A stretch of 15,517 bases of DNA. It comes from Daejeonella sp903859135 (GTDB taxonomy: Bacteria > Bacteroidota > Bacteroidia > Sphingobacteriales > Sphingobacteriaceae). Below the pieces are notes generated by a model. The model was not told the DNA's origin, did no database searches, and saw nothing but the letters and a program-made list of their open reading frames with translations. Both the position numbers and the translations under genes were made by a program. How positions within the stretch are numbered: position 1 is the first letter of the stretch; every line of letters begins with the position of its first letter. Shown piece by piece: positions 8,862 to 15,382 of the stretch. The stretch is taken from NCBI GenBank assembly GCA_947482195.1, contig CANKIZ010000029.1, positions 1 to 15,517 of the forward strand, written 5' to 3'.

Positions 8862-8983
8862 ACTTTATTAAGTGTTAATAAGCTGCAATGTTGTTAGGCA
8901 ATCAATTTAGTTCATTTAATGACAATCACCACCAATTAATCACATAGCCCCTCTTCATCTACTGTTTTCAACACCTATAAAAA

Positions 8984-9592
8984 TCAATCAAGCGCCGCAA
9001 ATCGTTGATTAATATCATGGATGAAAGCCAAAATCTCCTCTCTTCCTTGTTCTGTTTCTGCAGATGAGATAAAGTGCGGGGGAACTTCCTCAAAAAAATC
9101 TAATAAAGACTTTCTAAATAACGCCACATTCTTTTCCGACTGAACCTTGGATTGTTTATCCGCTTTTGTAAAAATCAGGAGAAAGGGGATACCATTTTCA
9201 CCGAGCCAAGAACAAAATTCGATATCTATTTTTTGAGGACTCAATCTACTATCAATCAGCACAAAAACACATTGCAGATTTTCACGGTTACGAAGATAAT
9301 AACGTATAAACTTTTCCCAATCACTACGATTCGACCGTGAGGTTTTGGCATAGCCATAGCCCGGCAAATCCACCAGCTGCCAATGCTCATTAATTAAAAA
9401 GTGATTAATTAATTGCGTTTTACCAGGTGTCTGTGATGTTTTTGCTAATCCTTTCTTTTGAACCAACATATTAATAAGAGACGATTTCCCAACATTGGAT
9501 CGTCCAATAAAAGCATACTCAGGCAATATTGGAGGAGGTAATTTATCTGTACGGGTATTGCTACATTGAAATATGGCACTTTTAATAATCAT
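8984..9592 (-). CDS. engB: Ribosome-biogenesis GTPase EngB (YsxC/YihA)
   Basis: The 202-residue GTPase is involved in large ribosomal subunit assembly. The motifs are G1 GRSNVGKS (30-37), the G2 region around Thr55-Pro-Gly-Lys, G3 DLPG (75-78) followed by YGYAK, G4 TKAD (142-145), and a G5-like ISSAE. I chose ATG at 9592-9590 because MIIKSAIFQCSNT matches the conserved EngB start; an in-frame TTG at 9598 would add only two residues. A TAnnTTTG box (TACCTTTG) ends 3 nt before this ATG, discussed separately. The gene is divergent from the GldN-like gene across a 205-bp interval. Confidence 0.95.
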   Translation of the reverse strand: MIIKSAIFQCSNTRTDKLPPPILPEYAFIGRSNVGKSSLINMLVQKKGLAKTSQTPGKTQLINHFLINEHWQLVDLPGYGYAKTSRSNRSDWEKFIRYYLRNRENLQCVFVLIDSRLSPQKIDIEFCSWLGENGIPFLLIFTKADKQSKVQSEKNVALFRKSLLDFFEEVPPHFISSAETEQGREEILAFIHDINQRFAALD

Positions 9593-9797
9593 ACACAAAG
9601 GTAAACAAGATTGGTCGAAAGCCTACGCCACACTCCAAATAGGATTAGTACGCTCAAGAGCCAAAAACACGCAAAAAAACCCGTTTATGTTTTTGATTTT
9701 CTTATATTTCAGTCTAAAAAATGCATTTTTTTCAACCCTGAAAAGGATCCCAACGAGTGCTAAATAGGTGCTCCGCTTAAAAGAAATATGATTTACA
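9593..9797. other. Divergent intergenic region between engB and the GldN-like gene
   Basis: This 205-bp spacer must carry promoters for both divergent genes. It contains long A and T runs (around 9670-9680 and 9718-9735) but no convincing -33/-7 pair facing the plus-strand gene. No tRNA or small RNA structure stood out. Open frames crossing it read as low-complexity Lys/Phe/Ile sequence and are not credible genes. Confidence 0.5.
9596..9603 (-). promoter_or_regulatory. Candidate Bacteroidota -7 box upstream of engB
   Basis: On the minus strand 9603-9596 reads TACCTTTG, an exact match to the Bacteroidota -7 consensus TAnnTTTG. The engB ATG follows after 3 nt, so a transcript starting at the usual distance would be leaderless or nearly so. 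I see no TTTG at the usual -33 spacing, and such an 8-mer can occur by chance in AT-rich DNA. Confidence 0.35.
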
Positions 9798-12053
9798 ATG
9801 GGTACACCTAATAAAAAATTTATTAGAAACATGTGCAGGACTTCCTTAAAATGGTTCACTCTTAAATTGGAAAATATTTTACATACCCAAAATACAGACA
9901 TCATATGCATCAAAAAATCAGCTTGCTTATTCATTCTAGGTTGCCTGATCGCCATTAAAAGTTTTGGACAATGTGTAGTCCCAATGCCAAATGCAGGTTT
10001 TGAGCAACCAGTGGCTTCAAGCAAGGTGAGCACGCTCAATGATGGTCTTGCACCGAAATCCCCACCCAGCGATCACTGGGCAGGGGTAGAAGTAGTTAAT
10101 GATAGTCGCATGGAAGGATGGAAAACAACCTCCTCGAATCGCTGGTTTGGAATATGGACCAGTGAAAGCTTTGGCATAAAAGCTTTTGAAGGGAACCAAT
10201 TTGTGGAGTTAAATCATGATGACGAATCTGGCATTTACCAAGATGTCAATACTCCCCACGCTACCGTATTCACGATTAAATTTTCGCACCGTGGAGGGTC
10301 GGCTGGCACCGTCGGGTGGTCGCGTACTGGAAGCAGAAGCTGGATTAAAAAGAAAACAGATAACGATGGAACCAACAATGGCTTAGACGTTTGTAGACTT
10401 TCTGCTGGCCCTCCTACGAGACCTTTAAAAGAAATTATAAAAGTATCTGACGGCGATGCTTGGGCTACTTATACCATTACTTATACCATCCCCGACGGAC
10501 AAAAAACAACGCGGTTTTTATTTGAGCCAATAAGCTCTTCAGGTGGAAAACATTCTTTAGGTAATTTTTTAGACGCCATTCAAATTACCGTCGATAATGG
10601 AGTGAGGGGAGCAGGGCAAGTTGCGTTACCTTGCACATCGAGCCAGACAACTGTCACCGCAGGTGGAGTGGGAACATGGGCACAAGACCCCACAAATCCA
10701 TCAATAACAACCATGAGCCTAAGCCCAAATGATATAAACAATACGACCACAATAAGCGGTTTTGCCGCTCCTGGCATATACCGATACACTTGGAAAGCAG
10801 ACTACTGCATTAGTCTATTAACCATAAAAGTGGGTAATGGGCGTTCAGAGAAGCCCATCATTGGCTCAAATTCTCCAGTACGTGCAGGAAGTTTATTAAA
10901 ATTATCAGCGAATGCCACTATACCCACGGCATTATACAATTGGGCAGGACCCAATGGATTTACATCAAAAGAGCATAGTCCAACAGTGAGTACAAATGCA
11001 ACCACGGACATGAGTGGCATTTACACGCTAATTGTTTCGACAGGCGATTGCCCATCCTTACCTGTATCCACAACCCTTACTGTGAATCCGAAACAAAAAA
11101 AAAATAGTCCAATTCCACTAAAAATTTCGACAAAACCAGTATCAACCACCACAATATCACCCAGTGAAATTCCTATTCCATTAAAAATTTCAGCAAAACC
11201 AATATCGGCCACGGCAATATCACCCACTTTAGCTCTTCCTTCCCCAATGCCCCATTCAACTAGTACACACCAGCTATCCCAGTCGACAAGACCCCTAGAT
11301 GGGTACTACAAGAAAGAGATCGTTTCAATGTCAAAAGTGACATATTATGCAGCCATGAGAGAAGCTGACGTCGTTTATTCTAAACGCATTTGGCGAGAGA
11401 TAGACCTTCGTGAAAAAATAAATCGTGTATTTGTCGCACCCAAAGCCCGACTCATTGAGATCATACTAGATGCAATCAACGCAGGTGAGCTGACCGCATA
11501 TGATCCAACTGGAAGAAAGGGCGACCCCGATGGAGACGAATTCTCCACTAGTTTAACCCCTCAACAAGTGATGTCTAAACTTGCAGATAGTGTATTGGTT
11601 CCCATATTAGACAAAGACGGAAATACCATTGCAACCCATGTTAAACCAGGAGTGTTTAACCCAGATAGCGTCACTAAATTTCGCATCAAAGAAGATTGGA
11701 TACTTGATAAAGAACGCTCCATTTTGGAACCGCGAATTATTGGGATAGCCCCCATGATTAAAATTAAGGCTGCAGGACAATCTTTTGATGATCAACCTGC
11801 TTTTTGGATCTATTTTCCAGAAGCACGCCCCTTATTGGCAACCAAGGCAATCGCCAATCGTAAAAATGATTCGACCAAATTGAGTTACGATGATTTATTC
11901 ATCAAGCGTATGTTCTCCAGTTATATCGTTAAAGAATCCAATGTAGCAGACCTACGAATTAAAGATTATGCTCAAGGTATTGATCGATTGTATGAATCTG
12001 AACGGATAAAGAAAGAATTAATGGATTATGAACATGATTTATGGTCGTATTAA
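9798..12053 (+). CDS. GldN/PorN-like T9SS subunit fused to secreted-type N-terminal ectodomains
   Basis: This is a 751-residue exported protein of mosaic structure. Residues 1-40 are an unusually long pre-signal region, 41-57 a signal peptide with likely cleavage after SFG57. Residues 59-270 resemble a jelly-roll binding domain (NAGFEQP, EGNQFVELN, IYQDV, closing GNFLDAIQIT at 255-264). Residues 275-345 and 355-431 look like Cys-paired PKD/Ig-like modules, and 438-479 are two copies of a 21-residue linker repeat. Residues 499-751 match GldN/PorN: READVVYSKRIWREIDLREK, ITKFRIKEDW-type strand, SYDDLFIKRMFSSYIVKESN and terminal YEHDLWSY. GldN normally forms a periplasmic ring with GldK and is about 300-360 residues long. 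No gldKLM adjoins it, and there is no sign of a frameshift. The GldN assignment is strong; the ectodomain folds are inferred by eye. Confidence 0.8.
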   Translation: MGTPNKKFIRNMCRTSLKWFTLKLENILHTQNTDIICIKKSACLFILGCLIAIKSFGQCVVPMPNAGFEQPVASSKVSTLNDGLAPKSPPSDHWAGVEVVNDSRMEGWKTTSSNRWFGIWTSESFGIKAFEGNQFVELNHDDESGIYQDVNTPHATVFTIKFSHRGGSAGTVGWSRTGSRSWIKKKTDNDGTNNGLDVCRLSAGPPTRPLKEIIKVSDGDAWATYTITYTIPDGQKTTRFLFEPISSSGGKHSLGNFLDAIQITVDNGVRGAGQVALPCTSSQTTVTAGGVGTWAQDPTNPSITTMSLSPNDINNTTTISGFAAPGIYRYTWKADYCISLLTIKVGNGRSEKPIIGSNSPVRAGSLLKLSANATIPTALYNWAGPNGFTSKEHSPTVSTNATTDMSGIYTLIVSTGDCPSLPVSTTLTVNPKQKKNSPIPLKISTKPVSTTTISPSEIPIPLKISAKPISATAISPTLALPSPMPHSTSTHQLSQSTRPLDGYYKKEIVSMSKVTYYAAMREADVVYSKRIWREIDLREKINRVFVAPKARLIEIILDAINAGELTAYDPTGRKGDPDGDEFSTSLTPQQVMSKLADSVLVPILDKDGNTIATHVKPGVFNPDSVTKFRIKEDWILDKERSILEPRIIGIAPMIKIKAAGQSFDDQPAFWIYFPEARPLLATKAIANRKNDSTKLSYDDLFIKRMFSSYIVKESNVADLRIKDYAQGIDRLYESERIKKELMDYEHDLWSY
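11109..11234 (+). repeat. Two tandem 63-bp repeats encoding a 21-residue linker
   Basis: Units 11109-11171 and 11172-11234 encode residues 438-458 and 459-479 of the GldN-like protein. Both follow the pattern PIPLKIS(T/A)KP(V/I)S(T/A)T(T/A)ISP plus three residues. The copies agree in most codons, pointing to a fairly recent duplication. The Pro/Ser/Thr-rich composition suggests an extended spacer between the Ig-like module and the GldN domain. Confidence 0.85.
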
Positions 12054-12191
12054 AGGGGCTGGTATGCTAATCTGAACATAGAATGAATAACCACGCAATA
12101 GCGAGCACGTAGCAAATGTAAAACCAAGCAGCGTATATTTTTTCACAAACAATACACTTTTGTCTTCTTGCATATTTATATTTGATACAAT
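12054..12191. other. Intergenic region upstream of menG
   Basis: This 138-bp spacer follows the GldN-like stop. I see no strong terminator hairpin. Its 3' end holds a T-rich stretch, a TTTTG at 12158-12162, and the -7-like box at 12177-12184. Confidence 0.5.
12177..12184 (+). promoter_or_regulatory. Candidate -7 box directly upstream of menG
   Basis: TATATTTG is an exact match to TAnnTTTG and ends 7 nt before the menG ATG. A TTTG at 12159-12162 lies upstream, but with a spacer of only 14 nt against the usual ~19. If used, it would give an essentially leaderless menG-porT transcript. Confidence 0.4.
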
Positions 12192-12923
12192 ATGCTAAAA
12201 TCCATTTCGCCTTACACCGATTCCAACGCAGCCAAAAAAGAACAAGTGGCAGCCATGTTCAATAATATTTCCACGACATACGATTTTTTAAACCGCACTT
12301 TGTCGTTAGGGATAGATACCCTATGGCGTAAAAAGGCAATCAAAGAGCTGATAGACGATCAACCCCAATATATACTGGATGTAGCAACTGGAACAGGTGA
12401 TTTTGCATTCGAAGCCATTAAAATATTGAACCCAAAACGCATTATTGGGGTCGATATTTCAAAAGGGATGTTAGCCATTGCAGATGCGAAAATTATCAAA
12501 AGAAATATGGAACACCTTTTTGAAGTCCGTATGGGCGACTCAGAAAAACTCCTATTTAAAGACAATGAATTTGATGCCGTAACAGTTGCTTACGGAGTGC
12601 GGAATTTTGAAAATCTAGAAAAGGGGCTCTCTGATATCTTAAGAGTGCTTAAATCTGGAGGGAAAGCCGTAATTCTCGAATTTTCAAAGCCTAGCACATT
12701 CCCTATTAAACAAGGCTACCATTTTTATTTCAATCATGTGGTGCCTACTATTGGAAAGCTATTTTCTAAAGACTCATCCGCGTACACCTATCTTCCTGCC
12801 TCTGTGGCTTCTTTCCCCGCTGGCAGCTCTTTTACACAAAAAATGCAGGAAGTTGGCTTTCGAAATACAACATTTAAACCCCTGGCTTTTGGCATTTGTA
12901 CAATCTATACTGGCATTAAATGA
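12192..12923 (+). CDS. menG: Demethylmenaquinone methyltransferase (MenG/UbiE)
   Basis: The 243-residue SAM-dependent methyltransferase carries out the final C-methylation giving menaquinone, the expected quinone of this phylum. Motif I is DVATGTGD (63-70), the acidic residue binding the SAM ribose is Asp88 in GVDIS, and the family motifs VAYGVRNFENLEKGL and LKSGGKAVILEFSKP are present. The N-terminus (KKEQVAAMFNNISTTYDFLNR) fits MenG/UbiE, supporting ATG 12192. Its last bases overlap the porT start by 4 nt, a pairing I recall as common in Bacteroidota although the two functions are unrelated. Confidence 0.95.
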   Translation: MLKSISPYTDSNAAKKEQVAAMFNNISTTYDFLNRTLSLGIDTLWRKKAIKELIDDQPQYILDVATGTGDFAFEAIKILNPKRIIGVDISKGMLAIADAKIIKRNMEHLFEVRMGDSEKLLFKDNEFDAVTVAYGVRNFENLEKGLSDILRVLKSGGKAVILEFSKPSTFPIKQGYHFYFNHVVPTIGKLFSKDSSAYTYLPASVASFPAGSSFTQKMQEVGFRNTTFKPLAFGICTIYTGIK

Positions 12924-13657
12924 CAAAGTGGTTCCTTTTTTTCACCTTATTATTTGCGCTATTTACCAGCCAATCTTATTCACAAGAAAATTGGGGTGGG
13001 GGCACAGACGAATCTCCTATCAACCTGGGATTTGTATTCCAAGCCATATCATCCGATTATACCATTATTAAGAAGGCTAGTTGGAGAGACCCATTTATTA
13101 ACCCTGAAAATGATCAACTAGTAAAACCCCCACTATATTCGATTTCTAGCCCCGCAACACCCGGCTTCGGTCTCGGCTTTGTAACAAATGTTAAACTAGG
13201 TGAACATTTTGACTTACGCTTTTCCCCTGGATATATTTTTGCAGACCATACCCTCAAGTACGAATACGCAAACCCAGACGATGCCGTGACACGCATGGTC
13301 CCATTTTCAATTATGAACCTTCCCTTAGGAATACGCGTAAAATCTGATCGAAAAAGAAATTTCAGGGCATACCTCATCGCAGGAGCACGGTACTCGATTG
13401 ATTTACTGTCAGAGGATAAAATCAATGGCGATGCAAGTAAACCACTCGCAGACAGAAGTGTAAAAAATAAAAAAGGTATATTATGGTATGAGGCTGGGAT
13501 CGGATTTCAATTATATTTTGATTATTTCAAACTGTCTCCCGAAATCAAGTTTTCACACACGGTCAATAGTACTTTACGTCCAGAAGATCATCCTTACTCG
13601 ACACCCATTGAAAAGCTATTCATACAAGATATTCAATTTAGTATCTATCTAGAATAA
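12920..13657 (+). CDS. porT: T9SS-associated outer-membrane protein PorT
   Basis: The 245-residue protein has a signal peptide (hydrophobic 4-16, likely cleavage near Ser21-Gln22). It then shows an alternating beta-strand pattern typical of a small outer-membrane barrel. Recognisable PorT features are the early GGGTDESPINLGFVFQ segment, FDLRFSPGYIFADHTLKYEY, LPLGIRVKSDRKRNFRAYLIAG and the C-terminal strand ending FSIYLE. PorT is required for T9SS-dependent secretion in Porphyromonas gingivalis. The 4-nt overlap with menG implies co-expression. A perfect hairpin sits 43 nt after its stop. Confidence 0.9.
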   Translation: MTKWFLFFTLLFALFTSQSYSQENWGGGTDESPINLGFVFQAISSDYTIIKKASWRDPFINPENDQLVKPPLYSISSPATPGFGLGFVTNVKLGEHFDLRFSPGYIFADHTLKYEYANPDDAVTRMVPFSIMNLPLGIRVKSDRKRNFRAYLIAGARYSIDLLSEDKINGDASKPLADRSVKNKKGILWYEAGIGFQLYFDYFKLSPEIKFSHTVNSTLRPEDHPYSTPIEKLFIQDIQFSIYLE

Positions 13658-13700
13658 ATTCACCTACTTCCTTTTCTGGCATTATTGTTGACAATCCGAT

Positions 13701-13745
13701 TGGTATAAAGAGGCAAGGGAACGTACACACTGCCTCTTTATACCA
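13701..13745 (+). terminator. Perfect 15-bp hairpin downstream of porT
   Basis: TGGTATAAAGAGGCA (13701-13715) and TGCCTCTTTATACCA (13731-13745) are exact reverse complements around a 15-nt loop. Position after porT and ahead of the next promoter region suggests transcription termination of menG-porT. There is no strong T-run after the stem, so efficiency is uncertain, and it could also act on readthrough from the other strand. Confidence 0.6.
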
Positions 13746-13758
13746 CCATTTATAATAC

Positions 13759-13865
13759 ATTAAACACATGGAACCATCATGAGCTGCCATTCACAAATAC
13801 TGACAAATAATTAGCTCATGATCGTTTCATGACCACTAACTAACAAACAAATTAAACACATGGAA
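13759..13865 (+). promoter_or_regulatory. Repeat-containing leader of csaA with mini-ORF
   Basis: The 15-mer ATTAAACACATGGAA occurs at 13759-13773 and exactly again at 13851-13865, where it contains the csaA start codon. The upstream copy opens a four-codon frame (MEPS, stop TGA at 13781 at the latest). Between the copies lies a 10-bp inverted repeat, ATCATGAGCT (13776-13785) with AGCTCATGAT (13813-13822), loop 27 nt. The layout resembles a decoy or duplicated initiation site plus a hairpin. A regulatory function is inferred, not shown. Confidence 0.45.
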
Positions 13866-14192
13866 ATTACATGGAATGATTTCGAAAAAATCGAATTACG
13901 CGTTGGGACCATCCTCGAAGTGTTGGACTTCCCACAAGCGAGAAAGCCAGCATATAAAGTAAACGCAGATTTTGGAGAATTTGGCACCAAATGGAGTAGT
14001 GCCCAAATCACAAGGCATTACAGCAAAGAAGAACTCGTTGGCCGACAAGTAGTAGGTGTACTTAATTTTCCCAAAAAGCAGATTGGACCGTTCATGTCGG
14101 AGTTTTTACTAACGGGCTTTGCAGACGAGCAGGGAGATGTTGTTTTGACCAGGCCCGACAAGGAAGTCCCCAATGGCACTAAAATAATTTAA
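13860..14192 (+). CDS. csaA: CsaA-type tRNA-binding domain protein
   Basis: The 110-residue protein consists of a single EMAP-II/OB-fold tRNA-binding domain, the size of CsaA (about 110). Diagnostic stretches are FEKIELRVGTILEV at the start, QARKPAYKV, GTKWSSAQIT, and LGRQV-like GRQVVGVLNFPKKQIGPFMSEFL. CsaA is a homodimer that binds tRNA, and in Bacillus subtilis it was described as a secretion-related chaperone; its physiological role remains loosely defined. It starts at ATG 13860 within the second copy of a 15-nt direct repeat. tadA follows after 14 nt, so the two probably form an operon with a tRNA theme. Confidence 0.92.
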   Translation: MEITWNDFEKIELRVGTILEVLDFPQARKPAYKVNADFGEFGTKWSSAQITRHYSKEELVGRQVVGVLNFPKKQIGPFMSEFLLTGFADEQGDVVLTRPDKEVPNGTKII

Positions 14193-14206
14193 CAACAATT
14201 AGAAGT

Positions 14207-14686
14207 ATGAAGTACGTTAATTTTGACGAGGAAGCCTCCACCCAAACAACTGACTTATTTTTCATGAATGAAGCCTTTAAAGAGGCTCAAAAAGCATTGG
14301 AAGCTGATGAAGTTCCCATTGGTGCCATCATTGTTCACAACGGACGCATTATTGGTCGTGGACACAATCTCACCGAGCAGCTTCATGACGTAACGGCACA
14401 TGCCGAAATGCAAGCTTTTACCGCAGCATCCAATTATATCGGAGGGAAGTATTTGCACACCTGCACATTATACGTTACCATCGAGCCCTGCATCATGTGT
14501 GCAGGAGCATCTTATTGGGCACAAATAAGCCGAATTGTGTTTGGATCCGAAGACCCTCAACGCGGATTTAGCCAAATCAAACAACGTATCCTACATCCTA
14601 AAACACAGGTTGTACAAGGAATAAAAGCAGAAGAATGTAGTACGCTACTGAAAGATTTTTTTTTAGCAAAACGAAATAAACTTTAA
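14207..14686 (+). CDS. tadA: tRNA-specific adenosine deaminase
   Basis: The 159-residue zinc enzyme deaminates adenosine 34 to inosine in the anticodon of tRNA-Arg(ACG). The cytidine-deaminase fold is marked by HAEM (zinc ligand His65, proton-shuttle Glu67) and PCIMC (zinc ligands Cys95 and Cys98). The substrate-loop segment VPIGAIIVHNGRIIGRGHNL is typical of TadA. ATG 14207 gives a 19-residue extension before MNEAFKEAQKAL; Met20 (14264) is a possible alternative start, but short extensions with FDEE-like residues are usual in this phylum. It is 14 nt downstream of csaA. Confidence 0.95.
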   Translation: MKYVNFDEEASTQTTDLFFMNEAFKEAQKALEADEVPIGAIIVHNGRIIGRGHNLTEQLHDVTAHAEMQAFTAASNYIGGKYLHTCTLYVTIEPCIMCAGASYWAQISRIVFGSEDPQRGFSQIKQRILHPKTQVVQGIKAEECSTLLKDFFLAKRNKL

Positions 14687-14716
14687 ACGAAAAAACAAAT
14701 TTTCACAGCACAGCTC

Positions 14717-14724
14717 TATATTTG
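14717..14724 (+). promoter_or_regulatory. Candidate -7 box of the superoxide dismutase gene
   Basis: TATATTTG matches TAnnTTTG exactly and lies 36 nt before ATG 14761, giving a 5' leader of about 30 nt. No TTTG is seen at the standard -33 spacing. Its presence argues against translation starting at the TTG at 14722, which lies inside this box. Confidence 0.5.
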
Positions 14725-14760
14725 CAAACGAATTTAATCAAACCCTTAAATTATCACCAT

Positions 14761-15369
14761 ATGCCATTCAAACTACCTGCGTTACCTTACGCAACCGACG
14801 CACTAGAACCACATATCGACAAAATGACCATGGAGATACACCATGGCAAGCATCATCAAGCTTATGTTGACAACCTCAATAAAGCAGCGGCAGGAACAGA
14901 CGCTGAAAATCTACCGATTGAAGATTTAATAAAAAATATTTCAAAATATCCAGCAGCTATTAGAAATAACGGCGGTGGACACTATAACCACACCCTATAT
15001 TGGTCAATCATGTCTCCAAATGGTGGAGGAGTTCCTACTGGCGATTTAGCTGCTGCAATTAATTTAGCTTTTGGATCTTTTGATGATTTTAAGAAAAAAT
15101 TTGCCGAAGCTGGTGCCACCCGATTCGGTTCTGGATGGGCTTGGTTAACCCTTGATAGCAGCGGCAAGCTACAAGTAAGTTCCACCCCGAATCAGGACAG
15201 TCCTTTGATGGACCTTGCTGAAGTTAAAGGAAAACCAATTCTAGGAATGGATGTTTGGGAACATGCTTATTATTTAAAATATCAGAACAAACGCCCTGAC
15301 TATATTTCAGCTTTTTGGAATGTTGTTAACTGGGATGCCGTTGCTAGTAATTTTGCTAAAGTGAAGTAA
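14761..15369 (+). CDS. sodA: Manganese-type superoxide dismutase
   Basis: The 202-residue enzyme converts superoxide to oxygen and hydrogen peroxide in the cytoplasm. Metal ligands are His27 (in MEIHHGKHH), His77 (in NHTLYW), Asp164 and His168 (in DVWEHAYY). The NNGGGHYNH stretch and Gln145 in the NQDSPL motif point to Mn, or cambialistic use, over strict Fe. I chose ATG 14761 (MPFKLPALPY) because it is the family's usual start; the TTG at 14722 would add 13 atypical residues and falls in the promoter. The stop is only 13 nt from the right IS, so any native terminator has been displaced or lost. Confidence 0.96.
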   Translation: MPFKLPALPYATDALEPHIDKMTMEIHHGKHHQAYVDNLNKAAAGTDAENLPIEDLIKNISKYPAAIRNNGGGHYNHTLYWSIMSPNGGGVPTGDLAAAINLAFGSFDDFKKKFAEAGATRFGSGWAWLTLDSSGKLQVSSTPNQDSPLMDLAEVKGKPILGMDVWEHAYYLKYQNKRPDYISAFWNVVNWDAVASNFAKVK

Positions 15370-15382
15370 TCGTAGTTTCTAA

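Noticed and set aside
8862..8983. Possible promoter, hairpin or small RNA between engB and proC.
   Set aside because: I found no TAnnTTTG match facing proC and no stem longer than a few base pairs; nothing supportable is visible.
9924..9946. Lipobox-like ILGC (Cys49) in the GldN-like signal peptide.
   Set aside because: It lies in the middle of the hydrophobic core, leaving a very short h-region, and a better signal peptidase I site follows at SFG-Q.
9573..10039. Overlapping open frames on both strands around the engB/GldN-like spacer.
   Set aside because: They overlap confident genes or A/T-rich spacer, have low-complexity translations and match no family I recognise.
6814..13695. TTGTnnACAA motifs at 6814-6823 and 13686-13694 region, each near an inverted repeat, as a shared operator.
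   Set aside because: Only two short AT-rich occurrences with different centres; too likely by chance without genome-wide support.
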